Positions 33,433 to 41,950 of a DNA stretch of 64,000 bases are shown in pieces. How positions within the stretch are numbered: position 1 is the first letter of the stretch; the number at the start of each line of letters is the position of its first letter. Origin of the DNA: Haliscomenobacter sp033763495 (GTDB lineage Bacteria; Bacteroidota; Bacteroidia; Chitinophagales; Saprospiraceae); contig NZ_JANRKL010000204.1 in the NCBI RefSeq assembly GCF_033763495.1, forward strand, positions 1 to 64,000, given 5' to 3'. The position numbers were made by a program, and so were the translations under genes. The notes beneath the pieces were generated by a model. It searched no databases and was not told where the DNA came from. It worked only from the letters and a program-made list of their open reading frames with translations.

Positions 33433-33625
33433 GTTTCCCACAGGAAACCTTATTCTAACTCTTGCCCAATCCTCCACATTATATTCCGCTTTTGATTTTT
33501 TTTCCAAATCAAACTATATTTTCAGTATCAAATGAAAGTATAAAATACTAAAAATCATCTCTTTATGTTTTTTATTTAGACTTCGTACAAATAAAATTAT
33601 TACAAACCTTTACTTCGCAATACTG

Positions 33626-33656
33626 TTAATAATCTGAAAATGCTTTGATACTTTTG
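33626..33656 (+). promoter_or_regulatory. Probable promoter of the nuo operon
   Basis: TACTTTTG at 33649-33656 matches TAnnTTTG exactly. Twenty nt upstream is TTA (33626-33628), one mismatch from the -33 TTG. The 5' leader to nuoA would be about 110 nt and would contain the palindrome at 33704-33723. Confidence 0.45.
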
Positions 33657-33703
33657 CTGCTGAATTCCCATTGACACCATTTTGGCCGAACAAGTTGTAC
33701 TAT

Positions 33704-33723
33704 CCCACGAATAATTTCATGGG
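33704..33723. repeat. Diverged single unit of the 20-nt CCCATG...CGTGGG palindrome in the nuoA leader
   Basis: CCCACGAATAATTTCATGGG. Its reverse complement matches the nuoF-nuoG unit CCCATGACTTTAGTCGTGGG at 17 of 20 positions. Two of the changes (AC...GT to AA...TT) keep the stem paired, so the hairpin is retained. Confidence 0.6.
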
Positions 33724-33772
33724 TTGTTGGTGCCGATTGTTGCAGTGGTAATTGTCCAAACACAATTAAACT

Positions 33773-34147
33773 ATGGAAATCCAATTCGATTATATCGCAA
33801 TTCTGATTCAATTGCTGGTGGCTGGCGGCTTCGTTGTCACTACCATGCTGGCTACCCACATGTTAGGCCCCAAGCGCCATAGCGCCCAAAAAGCTGAAGC
33901 ATTTGAATGTGGCATTGAGTCGGTGGGTAACGCTCGTTTGCCTTTTTCCATCAAGTATTTCCTTACTGCCATTCTCTTCGTGTTGTTTGACGTAGAGGTG
34001 ATCTTTTTCTACCCTTGGGCAGTCAATTTTAAGGAATTGGGTGGAGAAGGGTATTTAAAGATGTTGCTATTTATTGCCCCCTTGTTCTTAGGCTACCTTT
34101 ATATTCTGAAAAAGGGTGCCCTCAATTGGGAAAAAGGACAAATGTAA
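33773..34147 (+). CDS. nuoA: NADH-quinone oxidoreductase subunit A
   Basis: 124 residues, three membrane helices. Subunit A (ND3-type) of the proton-pumping membrane arm of complex I. The conserved loop KRHSAQKAEAFECGIESVG, with the Glu-Cys-Gly signature, lies between helices 1 and 2. The second helix contains LFVLFDVEVIFFYPWA, the classic NuoA motif. First gene of a complete nuoA-N operon with separate C and D subunits. Length is normal. Confidence 0.97.
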   Translation: MEIQFDYIAILIQLLVAGGFVVTTMLATHMLGPKRHSAQKAEAFECGIESVGNARLPFSIKYFLTAILFVLFDVEVIFFYPWAVNFKELGGEGYLKMLLFIAPLFLGYLYILKKGALNWEKGQM

Positions 34148-34213
34148 TTCGAAAACAAGTAGAGTTTTGTTTGAATTTATCAATCATCACTCATCACTTA
34201 TAATTCAACAATA

Positions 34214-34753
34214 ATGGCTGTTAAACTGGTTGAAAGTCCCGAAGGTCACACCGGACAAGGTTTTTTTGCCACTTCCCTAGATAAAGCAATTGGTTTGGCG
34301 CGCGCCAATTCCATTTGGCCACTCCCTTTCGCTACCTCCTGCTGTGGTATCGAGTTCATGGCTACCATGGGTGCACATTATGACCTGGCCCGTTTTGGTT
34401 CTGAACGCCTCAGCTTTTCCCCTCGCCAGGCTGATTTGCTGATGGTAATGGGCACCATCGCTAAAAAAATGGGGCCAGTGCTCAAACAAGTTTACCTGCA
34501 AATGGCCGAACCGCGTTGGGTTTTGGCCGTAGGTGCCTGTGCTTCTTCAGGAGGAATATTTGATACTTACAGCGTTTTGCAGGGCATCGATAAGGTGATC
34601 CCGGTTGACGTGTATGTTCCTGGTTGCCCTCCTACCCCCGAAGCCATCATCGACGGGGTAATGAAGATTCAGGAATTGGTGAAAAATGAATCTTTGCGCC
34701 GCCGCAACAGTGATGAGTACCAACAATTGTTGAATTCTTACGGCATTGAATAA
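34214..34753 (+). CDS. nuoB: NADH-quinone oxidoreductase subunit B
   Basis: 179 residues, no membrane helix. Subunit B carries the terminal [4Fe-4S] cluster N2 that reduces quinone. Ligands are visible: tandem C43-C44 (TSCCGIEFMA), C109 (VGACASSGG) and C138 (VPGCPPTPEA). It is in the hydrophilic connecting arm next to NuoD. It follows nuoA by 66 bp and precedes nuoC by 12 bp. Confidence 0.97.
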   Translation: MAVKLVESPEGHTGQGFFATSLDKAIGLARANSIWPLPFATSCCGIEFMATMGAHYDLARFGSERLSFSPRQADLLMVMGTIAKKMGPVLKQVYLQMAEPRWVLAVGACASSGGIFDTYSVLQGIDKVIPVDVYVPGCPPTPEAIIDGVMKIQELVKNESLRRRNSDEYQQLLNSYGIE

Positions 34754-34765
34754 TCGAAGTCCATT

Positions 34766-35278
34766 ATGACTGCTACCGATATTACCCACGAATCAATTGT
34801 GGAAAGACTTTCAGCCCAATTTCCGGGTAAAATTCTTAGCCATGATGCTCCATTTGGTTTGCTTTCCTTAAATGTGCCACGTGAAGAGGTGATCGACATC
34901 ATCAAATGGCTCAAGGAAGATGCAGCATTCCAGTTCATTTTCCTGACCGATCTTTGTGGCGTGCATTTTCCTGAACAAAGCGGACAGGAACTGGGCGTGA
35001 TTTACCATTTGCATAGCCTGGTGCACAACATTCGTTTACGCCTGCGGACCTTTTTTCCAGCCAATGATCCAGTAGTGCCTACTGCTACTACCGTTTTTAA
35101 AGGGGCAAACTGGATGGAAAGAGAAACCTTCGATTTTTTTGGCATTCAGTTTACAGGACACCCCGATTTGCGCCGGATTCTGAATGTAGACGATATGAAT
35201 TATCATCCTATGTTGAAGCAGTATCCATTGGAAGATGGAACCCGCACCGACAAGGACGACAAATATTTTGGCCGCTGA
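34766..35278 (+). CDS. nuoC: NADH-quinone oxidoreductase subunit C
   Basis: 170 residues, the 30-kDa-type subunit of the connecting arm. The family signature is ANWMERETFDFFGIQFTGHPDLRRIL near residues 110-135, with the acidic C-terminal YPLEDGTRTDKDDKYFGR. It is separate from NuoD, unlike the fused NuoCD of E. coli. The stop TGA overlaps the nuoD ATG by one base, so translation is probably coupled. Confidence 0.96.
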   Translation: MTATDITHESIVERLSAQFPGKILSHDAPFGLLSLNVPREEVIDIIKWLKEDAAFQFIFLTDLCGVHFPEQSGQELGVIYHLHSLVHNIRLRLRTFFPANDPVVPTATTVFKGANWMERETFDFFGIQFTGHPDLRRILNVDDMNYHPMLKQYPLEDGTRTDKDDKYFGR

Positions 35279-36492
35279 TGGATACCTTACAAACCACTCC
35301 ACCCGGACTCGAAGAGGAAAAGCAATACAATACGCTTAACCTGGGTCCTACCCACCCCGCAACGCACGGTATTTTCCAAAACGTGCTGCAAATGGATGGC
35401 GAATACATCGTATCTGGTGAGGCCACCATTGGCTATATTCACCGCGCCTTTGAAAAACTGGCAGAACACCGGCCTTTTTATCAAATCACCCCCATCACTG
35501 ACCGGCTCAATTATTGCTCAGCCCCCATCAACAACCTGGGATGGCAGATGACCGTAGAAAAGCTCTTGGGTGTTCAAACCCCCAAGCGGGTGGATTACAT
35601 GCGGGTGATCATCATGGAATTGGCCCGCATTACCGACCACTTGATTTGTAACAGTGTAATCGGGGTAGATACCGGGGCTTTGACCGGCTTCGTTTACGTG
35701 TTCCAACAACGGGAGCATGTTTACGAAATTTATGAAGCAATCTGCGGTTCCCGTTTGACCACCAACATGGGGCGTATTGGTGGTTTTGAACGCGACTTTG
35801 ACGACAATGTGATGCGGCGTATCCGCAAGTTTTTAGATGAATTCCCCAAAGTGTGGAAAGAATTTGAAGGCTTGTTGTCTCGCAACCGCATTTTTATGGA
35901 TCGAACCATTGGCGTTGGTGGCATCAGCGTGGAAGACGCGTTGAGTTACAGCTTCACTGGGCCTAACTTGCGTGCCGCCGGTTTGGACTACGACGTACGG
36001 GTGATGAACCCCTACTCTTCCTACGAAGATTTCGACTTCATCATTCCCATTGGCCAATCGGGGGATGTATACGACCGCTTCTGTGTGCGCAATGAAGAAA
36101 TCTGGCAAAGTTTGAGCATTCTGGAGCAAGCCTACGCCAAATTGCAACAAATGCCCAAGGGTGATTATTTTGCCGAGGTGCCCGAGTTCTATCTGCCTCC
36201 TAAGCAAGATGTTTATACCAAAATGGAGGCCCTGATTTGGCACTTCAAAATCGTGATGGGTGAAGTGGATATCCCCAAAGGTGAAGTATACCATGCGGTG
36301 GAAGGGGGCAATGGCGAATTGGGATTCTACCTCATCAGTGATGGTGGTCGTCAACCCTACCGCTTACACTTCCGTCGTCCCTGTTTTATTTATTACCAGG
36401 CTTTTCCCGAAATGATCAAGGGGTCAATGCTTTCAGACGCCATTCTGACGATGAGTAGCATGAACGTGATTGCGGGTGAATTAGATGCTTAA
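35278..36492 (+). CDS. nuoD: NADH-quinone oxidoreductase subunit D
   Basis: 404 residues, the 49-kDa-type subunit that forms the quinone-binding cavity with NuoB. Motifs: LGPTHPATHGIFQ at the start (the conserved quinone-site HPATHG), YIHRAFEKLAE, DRLNYCSAP and RVIIMELARITDHL. The C-terminal part carries the VEGGNGELGFYLISDGG and LHFRRPCF signatures and ends VIAGELDA, with the conserved Gly-Glu-Asp. The start overlaps nuoC by one base; nuoE starts 3 bp after the stop. Confidence 0.97.
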   Translation: MDTLQTTPPGLEEEKQYNTLNLGPTHPATHGIFQNVLQMDGEYIVSGEATIGYIHRAFEKLAEHRPFYQITPITDRLNYCSAPINNLGWQMTVEKLLGVQTPKRVDYMRVIIMELARITDHLICNSVIGVDTGALTGFVYVFQQREHVYEIYEAICGSRLTTNMGRIGGFERDFDDNVMRRIRKFLDEFPKVWKEFEGLLSRNRIFMDRTIGVGGISVEDALSYSFTGPNLRAAGLDYDVRVMNPYSSYEDFDFIIPIGQSGDVYDRFCVRNEEIWQSLSILEQAYAKLQQMPKGDYFAEVPEFYLPPKQDVYTKMEALIWHFKIVMGEVDIPKGEVYHAVEGGNGELGFYLISDGGRQPYRLHFRRPCFIYYQAFPEMIKGSMLSDAILTMSSMNVIAGELDA

Positions 36493-36495
36493 CCA

Positions 36496-37005
36496 ATGAT
36501 CGAGACAAAAAACATAACTTTTTCACCAGAACGTCTGGCCCAGGTTCAAACGCTGATCAAGCGGTATCCTGAAGGAAAGCAGAAATCGGCCATTTTGCCC
36601 ATTTTGCACCTGGCCCAAAAAGACTTCGGTTGGATCAGTGTAGAAGTGATGGATTATGTAGCTGAATTGCTCGATATTCAGCACATCGAGGTGTACGAAG
36701 TAGCCACTTTTTACACCATGTTCCACGTCAAGCCTGTCGGCAAAAATGTGTTGGAGGTTTGCCGTACCGGCCCTTGTATGCTGGTAGGTTCTGACAACAT
36801 TGTCAAGTACCTGGAACAAAAGTTGAATATCCAGGATGGGGAAACTACCCCAGATGGAATGTTCACCATCAAAACAGTGGAATGCCTCGGGGCTTGCGGT
36901 TACGCACCAATGATGCAAGTGGGTGAAACGTACCACGAGTTTTTGACCGAGGAGAAGATTGACCAACTATTGGAAGCCTTCCGACAAAATGCCACACAGC
37001 TATGA
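36496..37005 (+). CDS. nuoE: NADH-quinone oxidoreductase subunit E
   Basis: 169 residues, thioredoxin-like [2Fe-2S] subunit (cluster N1a) of the NADH-dehydrogenase module. Ligands are C89 and C94 (EVCRTGPCMLVG) and C130 and C134 (ECLGACGYAPM). The N-terminal helical part contains KSAILPILHLAQKDFGW, typical of the family. Its last codons overlap the nuoF ATG by 4 bp (ATGA). Confidence 0.97.
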   Translation: MIETKNITFSPERLAQVQTLIKRYPEGKQKSAILPILHLAQKDFGWISVEVMDYVAELLDIQHIEVYEVATFYTMFHVKPVGKNVLEVCRTGPCMLVGSDNIVKYLEQKLNIQDGETTPDGMFTIKTVECLGACGYAPMMQVGETYHEFLTEEKIDQLLEAFRQNATQL

Positions 37006-38360
37006 GTAGGTTGAAAATATTGACCGAGCACATCCATAAACCGGAGATTACCGGGATTGAAGGATACATCAAAAATGGCGGATACCGTGCCGTAGATAAG
37101 GCATTGAAAAAAATGCAGCCAGATGAAGTCACTGAGGAAGTGAAAAAATCTGGCTTGCGTGGTCGTGGTGGTGCGGGCTTTCCAACCGGGATGAAGTGGA
37201 GCTTTATTTTTAAAGGCAACGACAAACCACGTTACCTGCTCTGCAACGCCGATGAATCTGAACCAGGTACTTTCAAAGACCGGCTTTTGATGGAAAAAAT
37301 CCCTCATTTGCTGATCGAAGGTATGATTGTTTCCAGCTTTGCGCTGGGTGTCCGTACCGCTTACATTTATATTCGTGGCGAGTACATGTACATCATGCAT
37401 ATTCTGCAACATGCCATTGATGAGGCATACGCCAAAGGATACCTGGGTGAATACATCCAGGGTACGGGCTTTTCCCTCGATTTGCACGTTCACCCTGGCG
37501 GAGGTGCCTATATTTGTGGTGAAGAAACCGCTTTGATAGAATCGCTGGAAGGCAAGCGGGGGAACCCGCGCATCAAACCCCCTTTCCCTGCTGTAGAAGG
37601 TTTGTGGGGCTGCCCAACCATCGTCAACAATGTTGAAACCATTTGTAAAGTCCCTTTCATCATCAATGAAGGAGGTGAAACTTACGCCAAAATTGGGATT
37701 GGGGCCAGTACTGGTACCAAGTTGATTTCAGCCTGTGGCAACATCAACAAACCAGGCGTATACGAGATTGAACTGGGGATTCCTGTAGAAGAATTCATTT
37801 ACTCCGACGAATATTGTGGCGGCATCAAGGGCGGGAAACAACTCAAGGCACTCGTGCCCGGTGGATCTTCTGTACCCATTCTGCCCAATCGCCTGATCAC
37901 CAAAACGGCCAAAGGTGAACCTCGCCTGATGAGCTATGAATCTTTGTCTGACGGTGGGTTCGCCACTGGCAGTATGTTGGGTTCGGGTGGTTTTATTGTT
38001 TTTGACGAAGATCAATGTGTGGTGCGCAACACCTGGAATTTCTCCCGCTTTTACCACCACGAATCTTGCGGCCAATGTAGCCCTTGCCGGGAAGGTACTG
38101 GCTGGATGGAAAAAATCCTGCACCGCCTGGAACATGGTCACGGCCACATGGAAGACATTGACTTGCTGTGGGACGTACAACGCAAAATTGAAGGCAATAC
38201 CATCTGTCCGTTTGGGGATGCTTCGGCCTGGCCGGTGGCTGCTGCCATTCGTCACTTCCGCGACGAATTTGAGTGGCACGTCCTCCAGCCTCAGGAAGCT
38301 ACCCGCCGCAATTATGGTATGGGTCGTTCCGCTGAACCGATTGAACAGGTAACCGCGTAA
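37002..38360 (+). CDS. nuoF: NADH-quinone oxidoreductase subunit F
   Basis: 452 residues, the 51-kDa-type subunit that oxidises NADH. FMN/NADH-binding motifs are GLRGRGGAGFPTG (residues 51-63), NADESEPGTFKDR and GAYICGEETALIESLEG. The [4Fe-4S] N3 ligands are C356, C359 and C362 (ESCGQCSPCREG) plus C402 (TICPFGD). The C-terminal extension ends PIEQVTA. After it the operon is interrupted by 169 bp of palindromic units before nuoG. Confidence 0.97.
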   Translation: MSRLKILTEHIHKPEITGIEGYIKNGGYRAVDKALKKMQPDEVTEEVKKSGLRGRGGAGFPTGMKWSFIFKGNDKPRYLLCNADESEPGTFKDRLLMEKIPHLLIEGMIVSSFALGVRTAYIYIRGEYMYIMHILQHAIDEAYAKGYLGEYIQGTGFSLDLHVHPGGGAYICGEETALIESLEGKRGNPRIKPPFPAVEGLWGCPTIVNNVETICKVPFIINEGGETYAKIGIGASTGTKLISACGNINKPGVYEIELGIPVEEFIYSDEYCGGIKGGKQLKALVPGGSSVPILPNRLITKTAKGEPRLMSYESLSDGGFATGSMLGSGGFIVFDEDQCVVRNTWNFSRFYHHESCGQCSPCREGTGWMEKILHRLEHGHGHMEDIDLLWDVQRKIEGNTICPFGDASAWPVAAAIRHFRDEFEWHVLQPQEATRRNYGMGRSAEPIEQVTA

Positions 38361-38366
38361 AAACAC

Positions 38367-38513
38367 CCCATGACTTTAGTCGTGGGATATCCGCCACCCC
38401 ACGGATTTATCCGTGGGAGGCACCATAAAAAACAACCCATGGCTTTAGCCGTGGGAGAAACTCAACCCATGACTTTAGTCGTGGGAAACTCAACCCATGG
38501 CTTTGGCCGTGGG
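38367..38513. repeat. Five 20-nt palindromic units between nuoF and nuoG
   Basis: Units at 38367-38386, 38398-38417, 38436-38455, 38466-38485 and 38494-38513, all of the form CCCATGGCTTTAGCCGTGGG. Variants keep the pairing: GACTTTAGTC, GGATTTATCC and GGCTTTGGCC centres. Spacers of 11, 18, 10 and 8 nt are irregular and partly CAAC-rich, so it is not a CRISPR array. It resembles REP-type elements and can form a string of hairpins in the nuo mRNA. Confidence 0.88.
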
Positions 38514-38529
38514 CACATGACAACAAACG

Positions 38530-39480
38530 ATGCCAAAGGTAACCATCGACAACATCACCATCGACGTACCACCCGGTACCACCATCCTGAATGCAGCCAG
38601 GATGATCGGAGAAAATGTGCCACCCGCCATGTGCTACTACTCCAAGCTGAAAGGCAGTGGTGGTAAGTGCCGGGTTTGTTTGGTAAAAGTGACCAAATCT
38701 TCTGAGCAAAACCCACGGGGGATGCCCAAGTTGGTAGCCTCTTGCTGTACCCAGATTGCAGATGGAATGGTGGTAGAAAACGTCACTTCTCCAGAAGTAA
38801 TCGAAGCACGTAAGGGAGTAGTAGAGTTGTTGTTAATCAACCACCCGCTGGACTGTCCGGTTTGTGACCAGGCGGGTGAGTGCCATTTGCAGGACCTTTC
38901 CTACGAACATGGCGCGGCAACTACCCGCTACGATTTTGGTCGCAGAACATTCGATAAAATTGACATTGGTCCCTATATTCAGTTGCACATGACCCGTTGC
39001 ATCCTGTGCTATCGCTGCGTTTACACTGCGGATCAATTGACCAATGAACGCCGTCACGGGGTCATCAATCGTGGTGATGCCGCTGAAATCAGCACTTACA
39101 TTCAAAATGTCATCGACAATGACTTCTCTGGCAACGTCATCGACGTATGTCCGGTGGGTGCACTGACCGATAAAACCTTCCGCTTTAAAAGCCGGGTATG
39201 GTTCACCAAGCCGATGAACGCCCATCGCCATTGCGATAAGTGTAGCGGCAAGGTTACCTTGTGGTTTCAGGGTGAAGAAGTATTGCGGGTAACCGGAAGG
39301 AAAGACAAATACGGTGAAGTAGATGAGTTCATTTGCAACACCTGCCGTTTTGAAACCAAGCAAAAATCAGACTGGGTGATTGAAGGCCCACGCCGAATCG
39401 ATACCCATTCGGTCATTGCCCAAAATCATTTGCCTTACGAATTGGATGTTGTTCATCCTCAAATTGAAGCAGCGCAATGA
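38530..39480 (+). CDS. nuoG: NADH-quinone oxidoreductase subunit G, short form (Fe-S part only)
   Basis: 316 residues, against about 700-900 for full NuoG; the molybdopterin-oxidoreductase-like part is absent. Cluster ligands seen: N1b C35, C47, C50 and C72/C73; the H105-C109-C112-C118 set (HPLDCPVCDQAGEC); and the C157-C160-C163-C207 set (CILCYRC and CPVG). A last four-cysteine site is CxxC-x30-CxxC (C235, C238, C269, C272), where the N7/Fe4S4 domain would be. The protein ends 44 residues later, overlapping nuoH by 4 bp (ATGA), so the short length is not due to a local frameshift. Similar short NuoG proteins are known in other Bacteroidota. Confidence 0.93.
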   Translation: MPKVTIDNITIDVPPGTTILNAARMIGENVPPAMCYYSKLKGSGGKCRVCLVKVTKSSEQNPRGMPKLVASCCTQIADGMVVENVTSPEVIEARKGVVELLLINHPLDCPVCDQAGECHLQDLSYEHGAATTRYDFGRRTFDKIDIGPYIQLHMTRCILCYRCVYTADQLTNERRHGVINRGDAAEISTYIQNVIDNDFSGNVIDVCPVGALTDKTFRFKSRVWFTKPMNAHRHCDKCSGKVTLWFQGEEVLRVTGRKDKYGEVDEFICNTCRFETKQKSDWVIEGPRRIDTHSVIAQNHLPYELDVVHPQIEAAQ

Positions 39481-40496
39481 TACTCGCATCAGTTATTACT
39501 TTTAAGCTTTCGCTAGCGGTGATCCTTTTTGTAATCACCTTGGGCATTGCTGCTTACAGCACTTATTTTGAGCGCAAAGTTGCGGCATTTATGCAGGATC
39601 GGATCGGCCCCAACCGGGCGGGCCCCCTGGGATTGTTACAACCCATCGCAGATGGGGTCAAAATGATCTTCAAGGAAGAACACCGCCCAACGGGTTCAAA
39701 CCGCGTATTGTTTATCCTTGGCCCCAGCATCGCGATGTTGACAGCCTTGATGACCAGTGCGGTGATTCCCTGGAGCCCCAAGTACTTCGAAATCGGGGGG
39801 CAAAAATATGCACTACAAATTGCTGACATCAATGTGGGGATCCTTTACATTTTTGGTATCGTTTCTCTGGGTGTTTATGGCATTTTGATCGGTGGTTGGT
39901 CTTCCAATAACAAGTATTCTCTTTTGGGTGCGGTACGTGCATCTTCACAAATGATCAGTTACGAATTGGCGATGGGCCTGTCCATCATTCCAATCATTCT
40001 GGGCAGTGAGTCCTTGCAATTGAGTGCAATTGTTGATTCTCAACACGAAATCTGGAATGTATTTAAATACCCCATTGGTTTTTTGATCTTCCTGATCTGC
40101 GCTTTTGCCGAAACCAACCGTACGCCCTTTGACCTCCCGGAATGTGAAACCGAATTGGTTGGTGGCTATCATACCGAATACACCAGTATGAAACTGGGTT
40201 TCTTTCTGTTCTCTGAATACGTCAACATGTTTGCGTCTTCGGCAGTGATTTCCACTCTGTTTTTTGGCGGCTACCACTTCCCGGGCATGAGTTTGTTGCC
40301 TGCTGGTATTGCTGTACTGCTAGGTGTAGCGGTGCTTTTTGCCAAAATCGTCTTTTTCATTTTCTTTTTCATGTGGATTCGCTGGACGATTCCACGCTTC
40401 CGCTACGATCAACTGATGCGTTTGGGTTGGCAAGTACTGATGCCCCTGGCCATTTTGTTGGTGGTCGTATATGGTGCAATTTTTAGTTTCATCTAA
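39477..40496 (+). CDS. nuoH: NADH-quinone oxidoreductase subunit H
   Basis: 339 residues with about eight membrane helices; subunit H (ND1) links the quinone cavity to the membrane arm. Signatures: STYFERKVAAFMQDRIGPNR at residues 23-42, LLQPIADGVKMIFKE, the loop FAETNRTPFDLPE with the conserved acidic residues, and MWIRWTIPRFRYDQLM near the end. Overlaps nuoG by 4 bp, suggesting translational coupling. Confidence 0.97.
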   Translation: MILASVITFKLSLAVILFVITLGIAAYSTYFERKVAAFMQDRIGPNRAGPLGLLQPIADGVKMIFKEEHRPTGSNRVLFILGPSIAMLTALMTSAVIPWSPKYFEIGGQKYALQIADINVGILYIFGIVSLGVYGILIGGWSSNNKYSLLGAVRASSQMISYELAMGLSIIPIILGSESLQLSAIVDSQHEIWNVFKYPIGFLIFLICAFAETNRTPFDLPECETELVGGYHTEYTSMKLGFFLFSEYVNMFASSAVISTLFFGGYHFPGMSLLPAGIAVLLGVAVLFAKIVFFIFFFMWIRWTIPRFRYDQLMRLGWQVLMPLAILLVVVYGAIFSFI

Positions 40497-40511
40497 GCAA
40501 AACGGGTAAAC

Positions 40512-41042
40512 ATGCAATTGACCAATCGTTCCAAACAAGTTTCGAACAAGGAAATGACCTTTACCGAACGCATGTACCTGCCAGCTATCGTTGGTGGCTT
40601 ACGGGTGACGTTTTCGCATATGTTGAAAAAAGGTGCTACGGTTCAATATCCTGAACAAGTGCGTGAGCATAGCGTCATTTTCCGCGGCCAACACGTACTC
40701 AAACGAGATGCCGAAGGGCGTGAAAACTGCACTGCCTGTGGACTTTGTGCGGTATCCTGCCCTGCAGAAGCCATTACAATTGTAGCTGGTGAGCGCCAAA
40801 AAGGAGAAGAACACCTTTACCGCGAGGAAAAATACGCGGTAGAGTACGACATCAATATGTTGCGCTGTATCTTTTGTGGTTTGTGCGAAGAAGCCTGCCC
40901 CAAAGATGCCATATACCTTACCGACCGGATTGTGGGCTCCAATTACGAGCGCTCCGATTTCATCTTTCACAAAGAAGATTTGGTAGAAAAGGTAGCCCTG
41001 GAAGGCCGCATCGACATTAGCAAACGCAAGAAGGACAAATAA
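40512..41042 (+). CDS. nuoI: NADH-quinone oxidoreductase subunit I
   Basis: 176 residues, the ferredoxin-like subunit carrying clusters N6a and N6b. Two CxxCxxCxxxCP motifs: C73, C76, C79, C83 (NCTACGLCAVSCPAEAI) and C119, C122, C125, C129 (CIFCGLCEEACPKDAI). The N-terminus has an amphipathic helix that lies on the membrane (LPAIVGGLRVTFSHML). The Lys-rich C-terminus ends SKRKKDK. Confidence 0.97.
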   Translation: MQLTNRSKQVSNKEMTFTERMYLPAIVGGLRVTFSHMLKKGATVQYPEQVREHSVIFRGQHVLKRDAEGRENCTACGLCAVSCPAEAITIVAGERQKGEEHLYREEKYAVEYDINMLRCIFCGLCEEACPKDAIYLTDRIVGSNYERSDFIFHKEDLVEKVALEGRIDISKRKKDK

Positions 41043-41047
41043 AGCAC

Positions 41048-41542
41048 ATGGATCAGGTCATTTTTTACGGACTCGCGCTCATCACCATTGTTGGAGCACT
41101 GGCTACCATCTTCTCCCGCAATGCCATGTACAGCGTATTAGCCCTGGTGGTTACTTTTTTTGCCATGTCCGGCCTTTACCTACAACTCAAAGCGGAGTTT
41201 GTGGCAATCGTGCACATCATTGTATATGCAGGGGCCATCATGGTACTCTTCCTTTTTGTGGTGATGATGCTCAATTTGAATACAGTGAGCACAATCATCC
41301 GTAGCAATGTCAACATTAAATGGATAGCCGTTTTGGTTGGTATAAGCATAGCTGGCATTCTGGGTTACGGTACCTATGTTACTACCCTGCCAGTTAGAGG
41401 AGACAATACTGCTGAAAATGGTACGGTCAAAGTGCTTGGCAAAATGCTTTTCAACGAGTATTTGTTGCCCTTCGAACTAACCTCCGTCCTGCTCATTGCG
41501 ACCATGGTTGGGGTAATTGTACTGACCAAAAAAGAAGAATAG
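41048..41542 (+). CDS. nuoJ: NADH-quinone oxidoreductase subunit J
   Basis: 164 residues with five membrane helices; ND6-type membrane-arm subunit. The helix-3 pattern AEFVAIVHIIVYAGAIMVLFLFVVMML with its pi-bulge glycine region is characteristic. It follows nuoI by 5 bp and precedes nuoK by 2 bp. Confidence 0.95.
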   Translation: MDQVIFYGLALITIVGALATIFSRNAMYSVLALVVTFFAMSGLYLQLKAEFVAIVHIIVYAGAIMVLFLFVVMMLNLNTVSTIIRSNVNIKWIAVLVGISIAGILGYGTYVTTLPVRGDNTAENGTVKVLGKMLFNEYLLPFELTSVLLIATMVGVIVLTKKEE

Positions 41543-41544
41543 TT

Positions 41545-41868
41545 ATGGAAAAAAGTATATTCGATACCGTTCCACTCGAACAGTTTGTGATCCTTAGCCT
41601 GATTCTTTTTTGCATCGGGATGATCGGAGTATTGCGCCGCCGCAACATGATTGTGGTCTTTATGTCCATTGAATTGATGCTTAACGCAGTGAATTTGTTG
41701 GCAGTAGCTTTCTCTGCTCACCGGGGAGATCCCAGTGGACAAGTGTTTGTCTTTTTTGTAATGGTTGTTGCTGCAGCGGAAGTTGCACTGGGCCTGGGGA
41801 TTTTAATGATGATTTACCGGAATGTAAAATCGGTAGACATCAATGCCTTGAAGCAGTTAAAATGGTAA
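41545..41868 (+). CDS. nuoK: NADH-quinone oxidoreductase subunit K
   Basis: 107 residues with three helices; ND4L-type subunit. The two conserved membrane glutamates for proton transfer are visible in FMSIELMLNAVNL and VVAAAEVALGLGIL. It starts 2 bp after nuoJ. The 82-bp gap to nuoL is almost wholly occupied by a repeat element. Confidence 0.96.
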   Translation: MEKSIFDTVPLEQFVILSLILFCIGMIGVLRRRNMIVVFMSIELMLNAVNLLAVAFSAHRGDPSGQVFVFFVMVVAAAEVALGLGILMMIYRNVKSVDINALKQLKW

Positions 41869-41870
41869 AT

Positions 41871-41949
41871 AAGTTGAAAGGTTGACTATCCAGCACTTCG
41901 AATTCGCTCAGTGACCGGCTGGTCAACCTTTCAACTCTTCAACTTTTTT
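41871..41949. repeat. GTTGAGG-family intergenic palindrome, copy 4 (nuoK-nuoL gap)
   Basis: Arms AGTTGAAAGGTTGAC (41872-41886) and GTCAACCTTTCAACT (41922-41936) pair perfectly. The core TTCGAATTCGCTCAGTGACC starts at 41897. The right end CTTCAACTTTTTTT runs straight into the nuoL ATG at 41951, as in copies 1 and 2. Confidence 0.85.
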
Positions 41950-41950
41950 T

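Noticed and set aside
38367..38513. CRISPR array
   Set aside because: The repeated unit is itself palindromic and only 20 nt, the spacers are short and irregular (8-18 nt), and no cas gene is near.
38370..38666. 98-codon ORF in the nuoF-nuoG gap
   Set aside because: Its first part is translation of the palindromic units and its end overlaps nuoG in another frame; no start context or motif supports it.
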